64,000 bases of DNA, taken from Gloeophyllum trabeum ATCC 11539 (Eukaryota > Basidiomycota > Agaricomycetes > Gloeophyllales > Gloeophyllaceae). Position numbers and translations under genes: made by a program. The notes under the pieces are model-generated. The model was not told the origin of the DNA. It did not search any database and saw only the letters and a list, made by a program, of their open reading frames with translations. How positions within the stretch are numbered: position 1 is the first letter of the stretch; the number at the start of each line of letters is the position of its first letter. This document shows, piece by piece, positions 1 through 11,890 of the stretch. The stretch is from the NCBI RefSeq assembly GCF_000344685.1, contig NW_006920410.1:348740-412739 (forward strand). Direction: 5' to 3'.

Positions 1-1687
1 CGTATGGTCCAAGAACATTAAGGGTACGTGCCGCTTTTCGTCACTTTACCAATCTTCTCATTCTCCAGGCACAAAGATCCATTGTTCATTTCTCTTCTCG
101 GAGAAATACTGTCTTCGTTAGCCGGTTCCAATACGCCTGGAACATACGAAATAGTTGTCAGGCAGGCGCTCCCAGTACTATCGTCGGCCATGGGTTCAGC
201 CAAACCCGATGAATCCTGGATTGCAGAGTCCGCTCTCGAGCTAACGACGGGCCTTGTCGAAGGAGCACCGGATTCCGGGCTTGGCGACGGTTTCTTTGCT
301 ACGCTAGCGCCTCCTCTTTTTATGTGCCTGAAGAGCACGGAAGATCGGGACGTGCTCCAGGTACGTCTAGGAAGAATACATATCAAAGGAACGTCACTTA
401 AGTTATCTGGCTCAGAATGGCACGGCATGTTTGACACTGATCATTCGCAAAGATGTCGGCCAACTCCTGGCATGGTCAGATGCAGAGGGTCGATCGGGAC
501 TGGAAAATGTTCTTACCCTCATAGCCAAGCTGCTGGAGAATCAGGACGAATCAGGTGGGCTGTTCATCGGCGATCTGATCATTCATCTGCTTCGAAGAGC
601 AGGGGATGCTGTTCTGCCTGTCCTTCCGGAAATGTTGAGGGCTATGGTCGGCCGTATGAGCACAGCAAAGACAGCAAGCTTCATTCAGGTCAGATAGTAT
701 CTTACTCCCCACGATCACCGATGCACTGAGCCGCTTTCGTCACCCTTATAGAGTCTGATCATTCCGTTCTGTTTCCTCATTAACAATCAGCGTGACACTG
801 TGCTATCGCTCCTGGAATCCACTCAGATCCAAGGACGCTCTGGCCTCGATATCTTCATTCAAACATGGTGTGAGAACGCAGAAACGTTCCAAGGCTTCTG
901 GCCGAATCGTGTCAGCAGTCTCGCACTGTGCCAGCTGTATACTTGCGAGAGGCCTAGCCTGCAGAACCTGATGGTGAAAGGTGACATTGTGGTAAAACCG
1001 GAAACATCGAACGGTACGTATTGCGGGGTGACTGGTTCATTTCGGTCTCTGATATATCATATGCGATAGTCATCATGACACGATCGCGAACGAGGAACAG
1101 TGCGCAGATGTCGTAGTATTCCGGTCGACGCTGACTGAATGTTCTCCCGCCAGTGCCTACGGAATTTACGTCCGTGCCGTTCCCGGTGAAGGCGATCAAA
1201 TTGCTCCTCAAAGATCTGCAGTTGGGTGCAGAACCCACTGCTATGAACGCACCAAGCGATGCTGGTGATATCGATTCTGATGACGGGGTATGTAGATGCG
1301 CGCCGCGTTAGCGCTGATTACTGATGCGATGACATTTTAGGACGAGGATTGGGAGGAGGAAGAGAAGTCAAACCAAGGCTTCAAGGAGGACGAGTTTGCG
1401 TTTCTCTCCGACATGCTGGGTGGGCACGGCATGACATTAGAAAACGACGATCTTTTGGAAGATACGGATGATCAAGACCTCCGCAATGATCCCGTTTCTC
1501 AAATGGACATGCAGGTACGTTAATACTTCGCCAACAGTCGACACGGAGGCTGATATTGATTCTGCAGCAACACTTGGTCATGTTTTTCAAAGAGTGTGCG
1601 TCACGGAATACCAATAACTTCCAGGGGGTAGCGGGGCAGCTCTCCGCTAGCGAGATGCAGGTGCTACAGAAAGTGGTGGGGCAGTAA
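1..1687 (+). CDS. Importin-9 / Kap114-type karyopherin, C-terminal part
   Basis: This is the C-terminal part of a HEAT-repeat importin-beta receptor that carries histones and other cargo into the nucleus; the N-terminus lies before the window. Helical exons are read at about 69-360, 418-687, 791-1010, 1154-1290 and 1341-1516, with a last exon from about 1567. Donors such as GTACGT (361) and GTCAGA (688) and acceptors ending in CAG separate them. Near the C-terminus is a strongly acidic loop (DEDWEEEEK), followed by an EFAFLSDMLGG segment and a final SASEMQVLQKVVGQ helix ending at TAA 1685-1687. The acidic loop and this C-terminal pattern fit Kap114/importin-9. The gene converges on the RS-rich gene downstream, about 150 bp away. 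The identity comes from family recall, not from a search; another importin-beta subtype is the main alternative. Confidence 0.75.
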
Positions 1688-1841
1688 GGGCTGATTGTGC
1701 GGCGACGTCTAGAATTGTATTCGAACTCCGTCTGTTTTCCTGACTTGCTGTGATTAATCCTTGGATATGCTATAAGTACTGGTTCATGTGGAAGGCTCCT
1801 CTAGGTCTACGAGAGCAGTAAGCAAAACGGTCTGGCCGACG

Positions 1842-3416
1842 TCATGTAGGAGTCTCCTTGCACAGATCCCATTCTCGCACGGAACCCCGTTTCTTGTATT
1901 CGATGTCCATGACGCTGGGGCCTGAATCCCATCGTTCGCTGACGCCGGTCGAGATTCCCTTCTTGTCCTTACTGGAATCTTTGATTCCATGCTTCTCCAG
2001 CCACTTCTTCTCGGCCTTGTCCTGCCTTCGTAGTTCGATGAGCCGTAACATAGCATCCCAGCCTTCGAAAGCAGCATCATCGATAAGGCCCGTGGCTGGT
2101 ATCTCCGGCACCTTGAGGGGCGCAACGTCCAGCCTTGGGTCATAGGATGCCTCAAAGTATTTGTCCATCTTGGACTCGATTGGAGGAGGTGGCGGGACGG
2201 GCGGAGGTGAAGAAGAGGGGCTCCTGGGACGGCTCCTGCGAGAGGTAGACTTCTTGGAAGGTTCGATGAGCGTTTCTTTATCCCTTGCTTTACCCTTGCC
2301 GGTCGATTTGGAAGAGTATCGAGATTCCCTGTCAGAAAAATCGTTGTCCTCAGCCTTTCTCTTCCCTTTCAACTTCGAGCGTAGCTCGGCCTCTCTGTCT
2401 GGGTCTGTAGTCGGAAGTCGCGGTGAATGTGTAGAATGTGTAGAATGTTCGTCACGAACGCCGCTTCCATGGCGAGCTAAACTGTCCTGATGATCCAATA
2501 CTGGGGCCGATCGATATCCCTCCCTTGAGCTTGACCGCGAGCCAGCAGCGCTGCGAGACTTCCGGGAGCTCGCGCGATACTTGCCATCATCCTCGGGACT
2601 CCTATACCGTCGACTCCGATCTCTTCCCTTCTCCCGGCTATCCCAAGAGTCCTCAGAATCAGAACGACTTCGCGACCGAGCACGCTTCCTGTCCCGTCGG
2701 CGTCTCGAGGACTCCTCGTCATCCTCGCTAGAGTACGACTTACGGTAATCCCGAGTGCGCCTCTCCTCCTTCCTTTCCGTAGAGTACGAGCGGGACCGAT
2801 CCCGTTTGTGTCTCGAAGAGCGATGGCGGTGAGAGCGATCGTCGTCCTCATGTCTGTGCCTCCTCTGAGACCTTCTCCGTCTCTCTCTGTCATACTCGTA
2901 ACGGTCGTCATCCCGCCTCTCCCAGCTTCTGTCCCGCCGTTTCCTATCCCTGTCACGCCGATGGTCGCGGCTGGATCCTGCTCCTCCTCGTCGCAGTCGC
3001 TCCGCCTCCGCCGCTTCCTCCGCTCTCGCACGGCGATCCCTCCTTTCCTGTTCTTCTCGCTGTTCCTTGATTTCTTGTGCAGCGAGGGCTTGTGCACGTA
3101 GAATAGTCTTATTATGTTCATCGGTGTTACGAATGATGGAGGACAGAAAGCGTTTATTGGCCCTCGGAACGTTGCTTGATCTAGTGGCAGGCTCAGCAAA
3201 CATATATCATCGGTGTTCTTGTTAGGCAACTCACTCTGGTAGGTAAGCCCGCACACCCTCCGACGCATATCGTTCAGCTTTCTTCTTCGCCTCCTTCAGA
3301 ATGAGCTCGGCGACGTGGCGATCTAAGTCCTCATCCGTGACCGTGCCTGATATTGACGAGCCCATCTGAGCTCGAACGAGTCCAGAAACAACGGATGAAA
3401 GAGATGACGGGGACAT
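1842..3416 (-). CDS. RS-rich nuclear protein, probable splicing-associated factor
   Basis: Two exons: 3416-3235 and 3180-1842. The intron 3181-3234 begins GTGAGT and ends CACTAG, and splicing gives a smooth join through AYLPESSNVPRANKRF. The N-terminus (about residues 1-100) is a compact conserved-looking region containing VTDEDLDRHVAELILKEAKK and FLSSIIRNTDEHNKTILRAQ. It is followed by about 250 residues dense in RS, RD, RR and SR dipeptides, a proline run, and a conserved-looking C-terminus containing YFEASYDPRLDVAP and GVSERWDSGPSVMDIEYKKRG. RS domains of this kind usually mark pre-mRNA splicing or nuclear-speckle proteins. I do not recognise the exact orthologue, so the splicing role is inferred. 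The very repetitive composition opens long spurious frames on the other strand; these were ignored. Confidence 0.75.
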
Positions 3417-4303
3417 CGCAGCCCAAAAGTTTCAGAATATCACAGAGCGCTGCCAGGTAATATCGCTCAGGTGGACTGGTGGGTATGTGTGGATTGCAGT
3501 TGTCGGTAAGTAGAGCTTCAGCGTGCAACTTGGATGTGGTGGGTTAGACTGTGGCGTACTGTATATTTGGCCACATTTGTCGCTCTGGTGGCAACAATAT
3601 AGACTCTGAAGCCAGCCTCTAAGTATCTTCCACCGAGTATTCTCGCTGACCTCTCTCTATGATTTCAATCGCGATGCTCTGTTCAGTTTGGCACATATTG
3701 CCTGCCACTTAACAAGATTTTACCTTAGTGAAGTGGTCCGATTGATACAAAATGCTTTATATCAATACGGCTAAAAGTATCCGCCCACTGGCACGTCCGT
3801 CCTCGATCTACCTCGTCTCTATTCGACTTCCATTCGGCTTTAACTGGGAAAATAATGCTGGTACTGCTACCTATGATTGTCCCTCTGTTCGAAGTCTGAT
3901 CGCATCTTGAGACTACTGATATACAGTCACGTAACTATAGTCTTGTATGGTATGTGTGGCACTGGGTGTATCGTCTCATCCCTCTCATGACCAGCCATCG
4001 CTGATTTCGGGAATTGTCTTTTGCTTAGGAGAGGAGGAAGGGATTCCCAAGCGTGGCTGGTTGCACTGTAATCCTCACTTACGTGTGGTCCATAACAGCT
4101 GTCATTCTAAGATGATCAAGCGCGGACTGATGATGATATTGTCCACAACAGCAAGATGGGTTCTTTACATGGATTCTATTTACTCTGAAATACATGTAAA
4201 GGCGAGGAGCTAGACTCTTGGATTCCCACCCCGACCCCCACCCCGACCCCCACCCCGACCCCCACCTCGACCCCCACCCCGACCCCCGCCCCTCCCACTC
4301 CAG
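3417..4303. other. Intergenic spacer between divergent genes
   Basis: No coding signal that I trust. It holds the upstream regions of the RS-rich gene (-) and of DUF6533 paralogue A (+). Its last 80 bp are the C-rich 12-bp tandem repeat annotated separately. Confidence 0.5.
4224..4302 (+). repeat. 12-bp C-rich tandem repeat just upstream of DUF6533 paralogue A
   Basis: About six copies of a 12-bp unit (CCCCGACCCCCA in one phase). One unit carries a C-to-T change and the last is degenerate (GCCCCTCCC). The array ends at the probable start codon of the following gene at 4304. In one frame it encodes a run of His-Pro-Asp-Pro, but the frame is short and does not join the family N-terminus, so I treat it as a promoter or 5'UTR minisatellite. 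Confidence 0.85.
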
Positions 4304-5922
4304 ATGTCAGCAGGACCTGCGCAAGAGTCAGAGGTCATTAATGAGCTCTACGCTGCTGAAACGCGAGTCCGCGATTTCATCTACGGTCTCTTTGCTCTAG
4401 TCGTGTATGAACATCTTATTATACTAGAATGGGAGGTAATAGGTCCAAGAGCTCTTCGTCTGCTTGATACTGACATTTACGACAGGTAGCATATTTCTGG
4501 CTGCGGAAAGATGACTCGAAGTTATCCCGCATTCTTTTCTTTTGGGTATGTCATCTGTACCAATTAGCTAATATCCAGCCAGAGTTGACGCTGGGTTCAG
4601 AATCGATATAACCTCATCTTGGCTATCAGGTGTGTCTGCCGTGCACTCTTGGAAATGCCTAGCTGAGCATACTCACCATAGCATAACTGTATATAGTCAG
4701 CCTGACTATTCATTCCTTCACTCTATCTTGAGATACTGACCTTTTGCCAGCTGTCTGGTCTACAAATGAAGCGCGATGGGTGAGTTCTTGCTTGTGCCAA
4801 CTAAATCTGACCAGGCTCAACACACTTCAGCTGTGAGAAAGAAGACCTTACGCTGCTGCCTTGATTTCGCTAATCTTACAGTAGATTCATTTTGGTCACG
4901 TTCTTGAACACCTCCGGCGTGGTGATCATACAAGGTCTGTCTCATGTCCCACCCCTCGCGAGCAGCCAGTATTGATCCACGCGATGAATGACCCAGTAAT
5001 GCACGCCCTGCGCCTATGGTACCTTTTCTCGCATTCTATAGCTGTCAGGGTATTCCTCGTAGCCGTCACGCTTGGATATCATTTATCAGAATGGGTAGTC
5101 GTTATCCAAGACCTGGTTCTCAACAGCATCAACAGCCGAAGCTGGATTCCATCTCTCATCGTCCATTCGATTTTATATGTATTAACCGTCGTCCGCGCCT
5201 TCTTTCCGCGGCCATCCTCGGTAATGGAGAGGGACCACATGATTTGGGTTGTGCGACAGTGCGTTATCAACGTCTGTCTTGCAGGAGTGATACGCCGTAC
5301 TCACCCAGCATCTTCGTTGTGCAGAGGTGGTTTGCTGGCTTCTGTGGCCTTCGGTGATTACATATGTACTGCCAGTATTCATCAACCATTGACTCCAGTG
5401 GGCGCAGCTACTACTCTCTTCTGTACGATTGGCGCCCTGGACAAGTACGACCTCAGTGTACGTCCCTTCCCAATTCATATCTAGCTTGTCGTCCACCTTT
5501 TGCTGACCACCCCATAGGTAAGCCTGCCTGCACAATACAGCGGGTGCGTCTCTGGACAGCCTTTTCCCCCTCGCCGCGTACTTACCGCGCCATGATCCAT
5601 CATAACTGGTGACGGCAGTGTTCAGCTGGTCGTCATGTCCTCCACGATGAGCCGCCTCATGTTCAACATACATCAGTTTTCTGACACCCTGGGGACCGAG
5701 CCCGAGCTGCTCCTCAGCCACCTGGAGATGAGCCGGATCCGCATGCGCAGCACCAAGGGCATGCACGACGGCGAGCTGCTTGTCGAGGTCGAGAATACCG
5801 ACCAGGAGGAGTACGAGCTGTCTTGCACGCATACGACTGCGAGGGGCCAGACTCTGGAGGATAGATGCCATCATGTCCACAAGGTTTCGGACGTCGAAGT
5901 TTGTCGAAGATTTGTGGTGTAG
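4304..5922 (+). CDS. DUF6533 multi-pass membrane protein, paralogue A
   Basis: A multi-exon gene of the basidiomycete DUF6533 family, membrane proteins of unknown function with about seven transmembrane segments. Exon 1 encodes the diagnostic first segment, ending YEHLIILEWE. After a GTAATA...GACAG intron it continues with VAYFWLRKDDSKLSRILFFW, and a third exon starts NRYNLILAI. A large exon from about 4999 begins VMHALRLWYLFSH and runs through WIPSLIVHSILYVLTVVRAF. The C-terminal exon, from about 5631, begins MSRLMFNIHQFS and contains LLSHLEMSRIRMR and GELLVEVE, ending at TAG 5920-5922. The exons for the third and last membrane segments (about 4640-4950 and 5285-5500) are uncertain because several splice choices exist. 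Start ATG 4304 directly follows the tandem repeat. Four more paralogues lie in the window. Confidence 0.7.
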
Positions 5923-8919
5923 TAACTCTGCTCATCGATCTGGGGGCAACGGGGAGACCTTCTCCATCGAGGCCCTATATGAGGCTTCTTCTCGGTGTCA
6001 ATATATAGTTTCGCATAGCTTGCTTTCGGAATAAATGAAGAATCGAGAATCCAAGCGTACACGTAGGTGTCCTTAGGCGATTTATAGTATTTCATACCTC
6101 GATTTTTTCGTGTGCTTCCGTGCTTCCTTGAAGCTTTCCATGAAGAGGTGTTTTCGGGTCTTCTGTCTGCTCCCCCGCTACTGCACGGACGGGACGTTCG
6201 TATAATAGATGGTACAGGCAGGCAAGGTTTCCCCGCACAACGCCTAAGGGGGAATGCATGCCGAACTAGCTGAAAATTCTCATGAAAACTACATTTATGA
6301 CTTGCCATTACTGCCAGAAGTCTCTGTGGTGTAGGTACTACCCCTGATCGTTGGTCCCTTCGACTCTCTCACATCTCCTCACACTGGTCCTCCCTTCTTC
6401 ATCAGCAGATTGAATGTTGGAAACAGTTTACAGCAGACAGCACATCGCCGCGCAAGATCTACGAGCACGAGGGTTATGGCGGCATCACGGTAGGGGTCTT
6501 CAATGAAGTGTGCCACAAGTCGCGTCCTGCATCGACAATACATGCTATAGCGCATCGGCTGCCTTCCGGCCACCCTGACGATCCCGCGATGCATTACCCG
6601 CGCGGGTGCCGGGCTGGGCTGCCCGCTGCCTACCACTTCTCGACACACTGTCCTGACGTCTGTCAAGAGGCATCATGAAGGGCGGCGGCTGCGCCAAAGG
6701 AGCAGATCTCGGCAGCATTCTCGATGCCTTGGGTGTTGTGTCAGGACTGGGTGCAGGGGGCGTGGTCCTCCCTGCCGTGCTGGAATCCGATCAATCTGGG
6801 GCCTCGCCCTCTCCTCGCCCTCTCCTTGCGCTGCCCCATTCCGATTCCCCTAGAATCGGTTTACTGTTCAGTCGTTGTATAGGGCTCTCTGGTGATCGAA
6901 AATTGCCAGCGTTGAACAGGGGGTATACCCCTTATAGCCCAAATTACCTGAACTGTAACGGGAGCACCCTCCTTAAATGGAAGGTCCACCGATCCAAATC
7001 TTATCACCATCGGCAAATAGGAGCTATTACCTCTCATGTCAATAATTACCGTTTGTGAATAGGGACTAATTCCAGATATGTAGTGTGGTCTCTGCACGGC
7101 ACTATCCTTTCAAGATCTCGGGCCAATGGCACTGTCAGGCATCCCCCGGCTGTGAGTGGAATTGCGCCGATGGCAAGTACCCTGCTAGGCATAGTACTGG
7201 CAGCATTGAGGCCTCAGCCTGACGACGTGCATCTCAGCTACAGTATGCATGTGCACTGACTCAATGACTCAATAGTAATGCTACCCGAGTGTAGTACTGA
7301 AGTAATGCTACCCGAGTGTAGTACTGAAGTAAATAGTGTATTGTGTATTGAAATAACTGTACTTGACACCGAGTATAGGATGATTGAAGGTTCTAGCCAC
7401 ACACAGTTATGTTTGAGAGTTACGAACTTATATGATTTAGTATCACTGAGATCAACACATAATAACTAGGAGTATTCTTGATGCCGCGCAGCACCCGGGA
7501 GGCTAGAAAGACTATTTACCTACTTGTAGAACCCTTGCCACTCGTTTACCTTATGAGGAATCGGACCTGGCGTGCCGCGCAGCGCCGAATACTTCCCAAG
7601 TGATGGAAGGGGGGGTCTGCATACATCTGGAGGTGCTCGCAATAGCTGGTAATGCTCCTCGTTTGGCGGCCAGTGCCGCTCTCACACCTGATGCTGTAGT
7701 AGTATTACATTAAACCTGGACAACACTCGTGTGCTCCTTTACAATATTTTGGGACAATTGTCCAGGCCTAATGTAATGGGATTTCAGGCCGCAAGCTGCC
7801 TGCCATGAGCCAGGCTGAGCTTGAATGGCCTGCCTCGGCATATACCGTTGCCTTGCGAGGCCCTAACACAAGCCAGGGCCGGCTGTACAAGGATCCATTC
7901 CTGAGCGTCCTCTTCACTATTTATCATATGAGTCAGAAGAGTTGATTTATGTGATGGACACACTCTTCCCCGCCAGCTAGTCCGCAGAGTGTCATCGCGC
8001 TCGTCAATCTCAACTTTCGCCACTATCGCGTCAGCCTTCTGGGCGACCTGTTCGGCTAAGTCTTCCTGGTAGGTCACCCACTGTAGTTGCTTGTGCACTG
8101 ACATTGCTCTTTGTGTGTCCGTCGGACCTTTGGTAGATGAAGATATCTTAGGACTGCGCATCTCAGGCAGATCTGGGAGGGGTAGCTTGAAAACATCGCT
8201 AAGAAAGCTAGGCTGTTGGGTGTTGGTGGGATGGTAATCGTCCAGTCTGCTGAGGTTACAACAAACTTGGTGCGCCAGAAGAAAAGGATAATAGGAGTTT
8301 CACACCCTATTGTCATACATACTTCCCCGACTCCCACGGTAGTTGGGAGGAGGGCTCTATCGGGAAGAAATGGTCGCTCCACCATACAACCCACTCTTAC
8401 CATGAGAACCTCATGTAAGCAACGTCCCGACCGGACCGATGCCACTTTCATTTCGACTTGAAGACAACTGCCCACACACACCTGACGTGAAAGGTCAAAG
8501 TGATGCAGTGCGTAGCATTCGATGAAAGGATGCATTGACACAAGTGAGGCTGACAAATGAGACTAGTATCTCTGAGTGGGGACTGGGAGGAAGCCCCTTT
8601 AAATATTGATGTAGATATAAGACAGGACTATATTGATACTGTGTATGTGTCCGTACATGTCAAGACTGGCATTCCGCAACTTGACCAGACACTAGTACTG
8701 GAATACTTGATGGTTTCTGACTGGAGTCGGGGATTGGCACTTGCGCCGCTACGATTCAATTACTTCTGACTGGACAGAAGTTACTTCTGAGTTACTTCGC
8801 AGAATGCCCCAGAATGCCCCCTGATATCACGTGACTGACATTCGCCCCATTGTTCAAGCGAAGCGGGACTCCGACTTACACTACACCAGATCTAGAGGCT
8901 CACGCTCACATGGCTGCCC
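5923..8919. other. Gene-poor 3-kb region
   Basis: Several frames of 60-160 codons are open on both strands, but none shows a recognisable domain, consistent splice signals or a start context I trust. The only clear structure is the 27-bp direct duplication at 7275-7331. A minus-strand stretch at about 7800-8160 reads like protein (VTYQEDLAEQVAQKADAIVAK) and could be a gene relic, but I cannot place it. Confidence 0.5.
7275..7331. repeat. 27-bp exact tandem duplication
   Basis: A 27-bp unit starting GTAATGCTACCCGAGTG occurs twice head to tail (7275-7301 and 7302-7328), followed by the first bases of a third copy. The perfect identity indicates a recent duplication in non-coding DNA. Confidence 0.9.
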
Positions 8920-9275
8920 ATGTCCACAGTTCAGATCACTTTCAATGAAGATGAATACTGGAGGCTAAAGCAGCTCCAGATGACAGGTCCGCGGTTCACT
9001 GACACAGCTGTTATGAAGATAGACACCATTGAGGAAATCAGCCATAATTTTCATACGACGGTCTACGGCGGGCAGACCCAAGGTCCTAGGACGCTGCTGG
9101 TTCTCAAGTTTGCTCACTCCGCTAAGGCTCTGGAGGATCTTCAAAGGGAGGCAGATCTTTATCAGAACCAGCTCTCTCGTCTTCAGGGAACTGTGATCCC
9201 CATGTTCTATGGATTGTTCGAGGTGGTGTACGATGCCATCCATATAGGCTGCCTGATTCTGGAGGACGGCGGTGA

Positions 9276-10474
9276 TAGGCACTAACACACGACAACACCA
9301 AAGACCAAAAAGAAATAAAACCTAAAACACCCAGTGGTATGGGTGTAGGCGGTCTAAGGCGATTGAAGGGTAATATTTAAGTTCGAAGGGAGGGGGAGAA
9401 GTTAGACGCCGTAGGGTAGCCCGTAGGAAAACCTAAAACAAACAAAATCTTGAGGCCTGAAACAAACAGTATAGCGATTCTCCAGAGTATTTATCTCCGA
9501 AGTTCGCCAGTAACCCGGGTGGGGAGTTCCACTGAACCCGAACAATAGTCTCGTGCCTACAGACGCTTGGTGATTTTTATACTTTAAATCCGGAGCTTAC
9601 TTGGATCGATATGTGATGGCGGAGTTATCTAGTTTCGACGAGTCCGGCCTATTGGCAAAGCTAGGATTGATTGTAGACGCTAAGTCCGACGCGAAGGGAT
9701 TCCGAGGGTCGCTGAGACGATAATTCTGGTACGCTGAGAGGGTGAAGTACAAAACTTGGATTTTCCACTACGCTCTATACATTTTTATGCTATTGGAATG
9801 GTTTTGCGTCCGCCCGGAGTTAAATAACAAATATGCTCCGCATCCCACACAATTACTCAGCCTTTGCCCACCGCTATACCATGTCCCATACGATCCTGCC
9901 GTGTTTCCACGTGCTCGTCCTAGGTCCTAGAGGTAGCCTCGACGCGTCAATGCTCGCTTGAAGTGCCTCATCACGCGGTACTGCAGGCTGATCACGTGCA
10001 GATTAGCTCCGGCCGCTTGCTGACTGATACGTTCCGTCCGGCCGTCGATTTACGTCCGCTGACTCGGTCGCTTTGACGGAAACAAAGGGGAGTGATGACT
10101 GGGGAGTGGTAATACCAATGACTCACTGCGACGCGGGCCTCCGCCATTCCCGGAGATAATTAGTCACAAAGATATTCTTCCGGGTGACTTTGGAGCATCT
10201 GGCTGCGGAGCTAAATCATTTCGGTGATCTGCGCCTGCCTTGAGGACGTTAGAAGGTCCGGAATTAAATCCAGAACCCTTCGTCGGTTACTTGTCGCATA
10301 AGAGGTTCGACAGGTGGTGTCGAATAAACTTTGGAGGGGATGTATGGTGTGTCAAATTCGCAATTTCGGGGGTCAGAAGATCGCTGGGGCTTATCAGCGG
10401 TGATCCTCTGAACATCATATTCCCATACCTCCCTATGCTCACCAGGTTCGTATCGTGCAGTACCTCACCGCAGC
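9276..10474. mobile_element. About 1.2-kb insertion of unknown type in the kinase gene
   Basis: Sequence between the two kinase lobes without a convincing reading frame and unlike the flanking gene. It begins near TGATAGGCACTAACAC, and the kinase frame returns near AGCTTATGACTGG. The TG start would suit a solo LTR, but I found no matching CA end with a target-site duplication and no terminal inverted repeats, so the class is open. The edges are estimated from where kinase sequence stops and restarts. Confidence 0.35.
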
Positions 10475-10561
10475 AATAGCTTATGACTGGCAAGTCAGGA
10501 TCACTATTTTACGTTACCTTCAAGAGATTCACCGTTGTGGCATTATACACGAAGATTTTCG
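9783..10561 (+). repeat. Contig-end duplicate, left copy of gap 1
   Basis: These 779 bases end exactly where the run of N begins. They recur without a difference that I could see at 11112-11890, which starts exactly where the N run ends (constant offset 1329). Confidence 0.9.
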
Positions 10562-11111
10562 NNNNNNNNNNNNNNNNNNNNNNNNNNNNNNNNNNNNNNN
10601 NNNNNNNNNNNNNNNNNNNNNNNNNNNNNNNNNNNNNNNNNNNNNNNNNNNNNNNNNNNNNNNNNNNNNNNNNNNNNNNNNNNNNNNNNNNNNNNNNNNN
10701 NNNNNNNNNNNNNNNNNNNNNNNNNNNNNNNNNNNNNNNNNNNNNNNNNNNNNNNNNNNNNNNNNNNNNNNNNNNNNNNNNNNNNNNNNNNNNNNNNNNN
10801 NNNNNNNNNNNNNNNNNNNNNNNNNNNNNNNNNNNNNNNNNNNNNNNNNNNNNNNNNNNNNNNNNNNNNNNNNNNNNNNNNNNNNNNNNNNNNNNNNNNN
10901 NNNNNNNNNNNNNNNNNNNNNNNNNNNNNNNNNNNNNNNNNNNNNNNNNNNNNNNNNNNNNNNNNNNNNNNNNNNNNNNNNNNNNNNNNNNNNNNNNNNN
11001 NNNNNNNNNNNNNNNNNNNNNNNNNNNNNNNNNNNNNNNNNNNNNNNNNNNNNNNNNNNNNNNNNNNNNNNNNNNNNNNNNNNNNNNNNNNNNNNNNNNN
11101 NNNNNNNNNNN
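10562..11111. other. Assembly gap 1 (550 N)
   Basis: A run of 550 undetermined bases flanked by identical sequence on both sides, the mark of two overlapping contig ends that were not merged. Confidence 0.95.
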
Positions 11112-11890
11112 TTTTATGCTATTGGAATGGTTTTGCGTCCGCCCGGAGTTAAATAACAAATATGCTCCGCATCCCACACAATTACTCAGCCTTTGCCCAC
11201 CGCTATACCATGTCCCATACGATCCTGCCGTGTTTCCACGTGCTCGTCCTAGGTCCTAGAGGTAGCCTCGACGCGTCAATGCTCGCTTGAAGTGCCTCAT
11301 CACGCGGTACTGCAGGCTGATCACGTGCAGATTAGCTCCGGCCGCTTGCTGACTGATACGTTCCGTCCGGCCGTCGATTTACGTCCGCTGACTCGGTCGC
11401 TTTGACGGAAACAAAGGGGAGTGATGACTGGGGAGTGGTAATACCAATGACTCACTGCGACGCGGGCCTCCGCCATTCCCGGAGATAATTAGTCACAAAG
11501 ATATTCTTCCGGGTGACTTTGGAGCATCTGGCTGCGGAGCTAAATCATTTCGGTGATCTGCGCCTGCCTTGAGGACGTTAGAAGGTCCGGAATTAAATCC
11601 AGAACCCTTCGTCGGTTACTTGTCGCATAAGAGGTTCGACAGGTGGTGTCGAATAAACTTTGGAGGGGATGTATGGTGTGTCAAATTCGCAATTTCGGGG
11701 GTCAGAAGATCGCTGGGGCTTATCAGCGGTGATCCTCTGAACATCATATTCCCATACCTCCCTATGCTCACCAGGTTCGTATCGTGCAGTACCTCACCGC
11801 AGCAATAGCTTATGACTGGCAAGTCAGGATCACTATTTTACGTTACCTTCAAGAGATTCACCGTTGTGGCATTATACACGAAGATTTTCG
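11112..11890 (+). repeat. Contig-end duplicate, right copy of gap 1
   Basis: Identical to 9783-10561. The right copy continues into the real 3' half of the kinase gene, whereas the left copy stops inside the same kinase exon at the gap. Confidence 0.9.

Noticed and set aside
2477..3268. 263-codon minus-strand frame overlapping the RS-rich gene
   Set aside because: Alternative frame of RS/RD repeats; the spliced frame has conserved-looking ends and good splice sites.
4218..4400. His-Pro-Asp-Pro repeat protein
   Set aside because: It is the minisatellite read in one frame and ends soon after; the adjacent frame holds the DUF6533 start.
8074..8556. 160-codon minus-strand frame as a gene
   Set aside because: No domain, no neighbouring exons, and composition like the surrounding spacer.
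10240..10479. 79-codon frame repeated identically at 11569-11808, looking like a duplicated small gene
   Set aside because: The two copies are identical because the region is a duplicated contig end, and the frame lies in the non-coding insert with no family features.
9783..11890. Identical blocks as the two LTRs of a retrotransposon
   Set aside because: The copies end and start exactly at the gap borders and include kinase coding sequence, which fits an assembly overlap, not LTRs.
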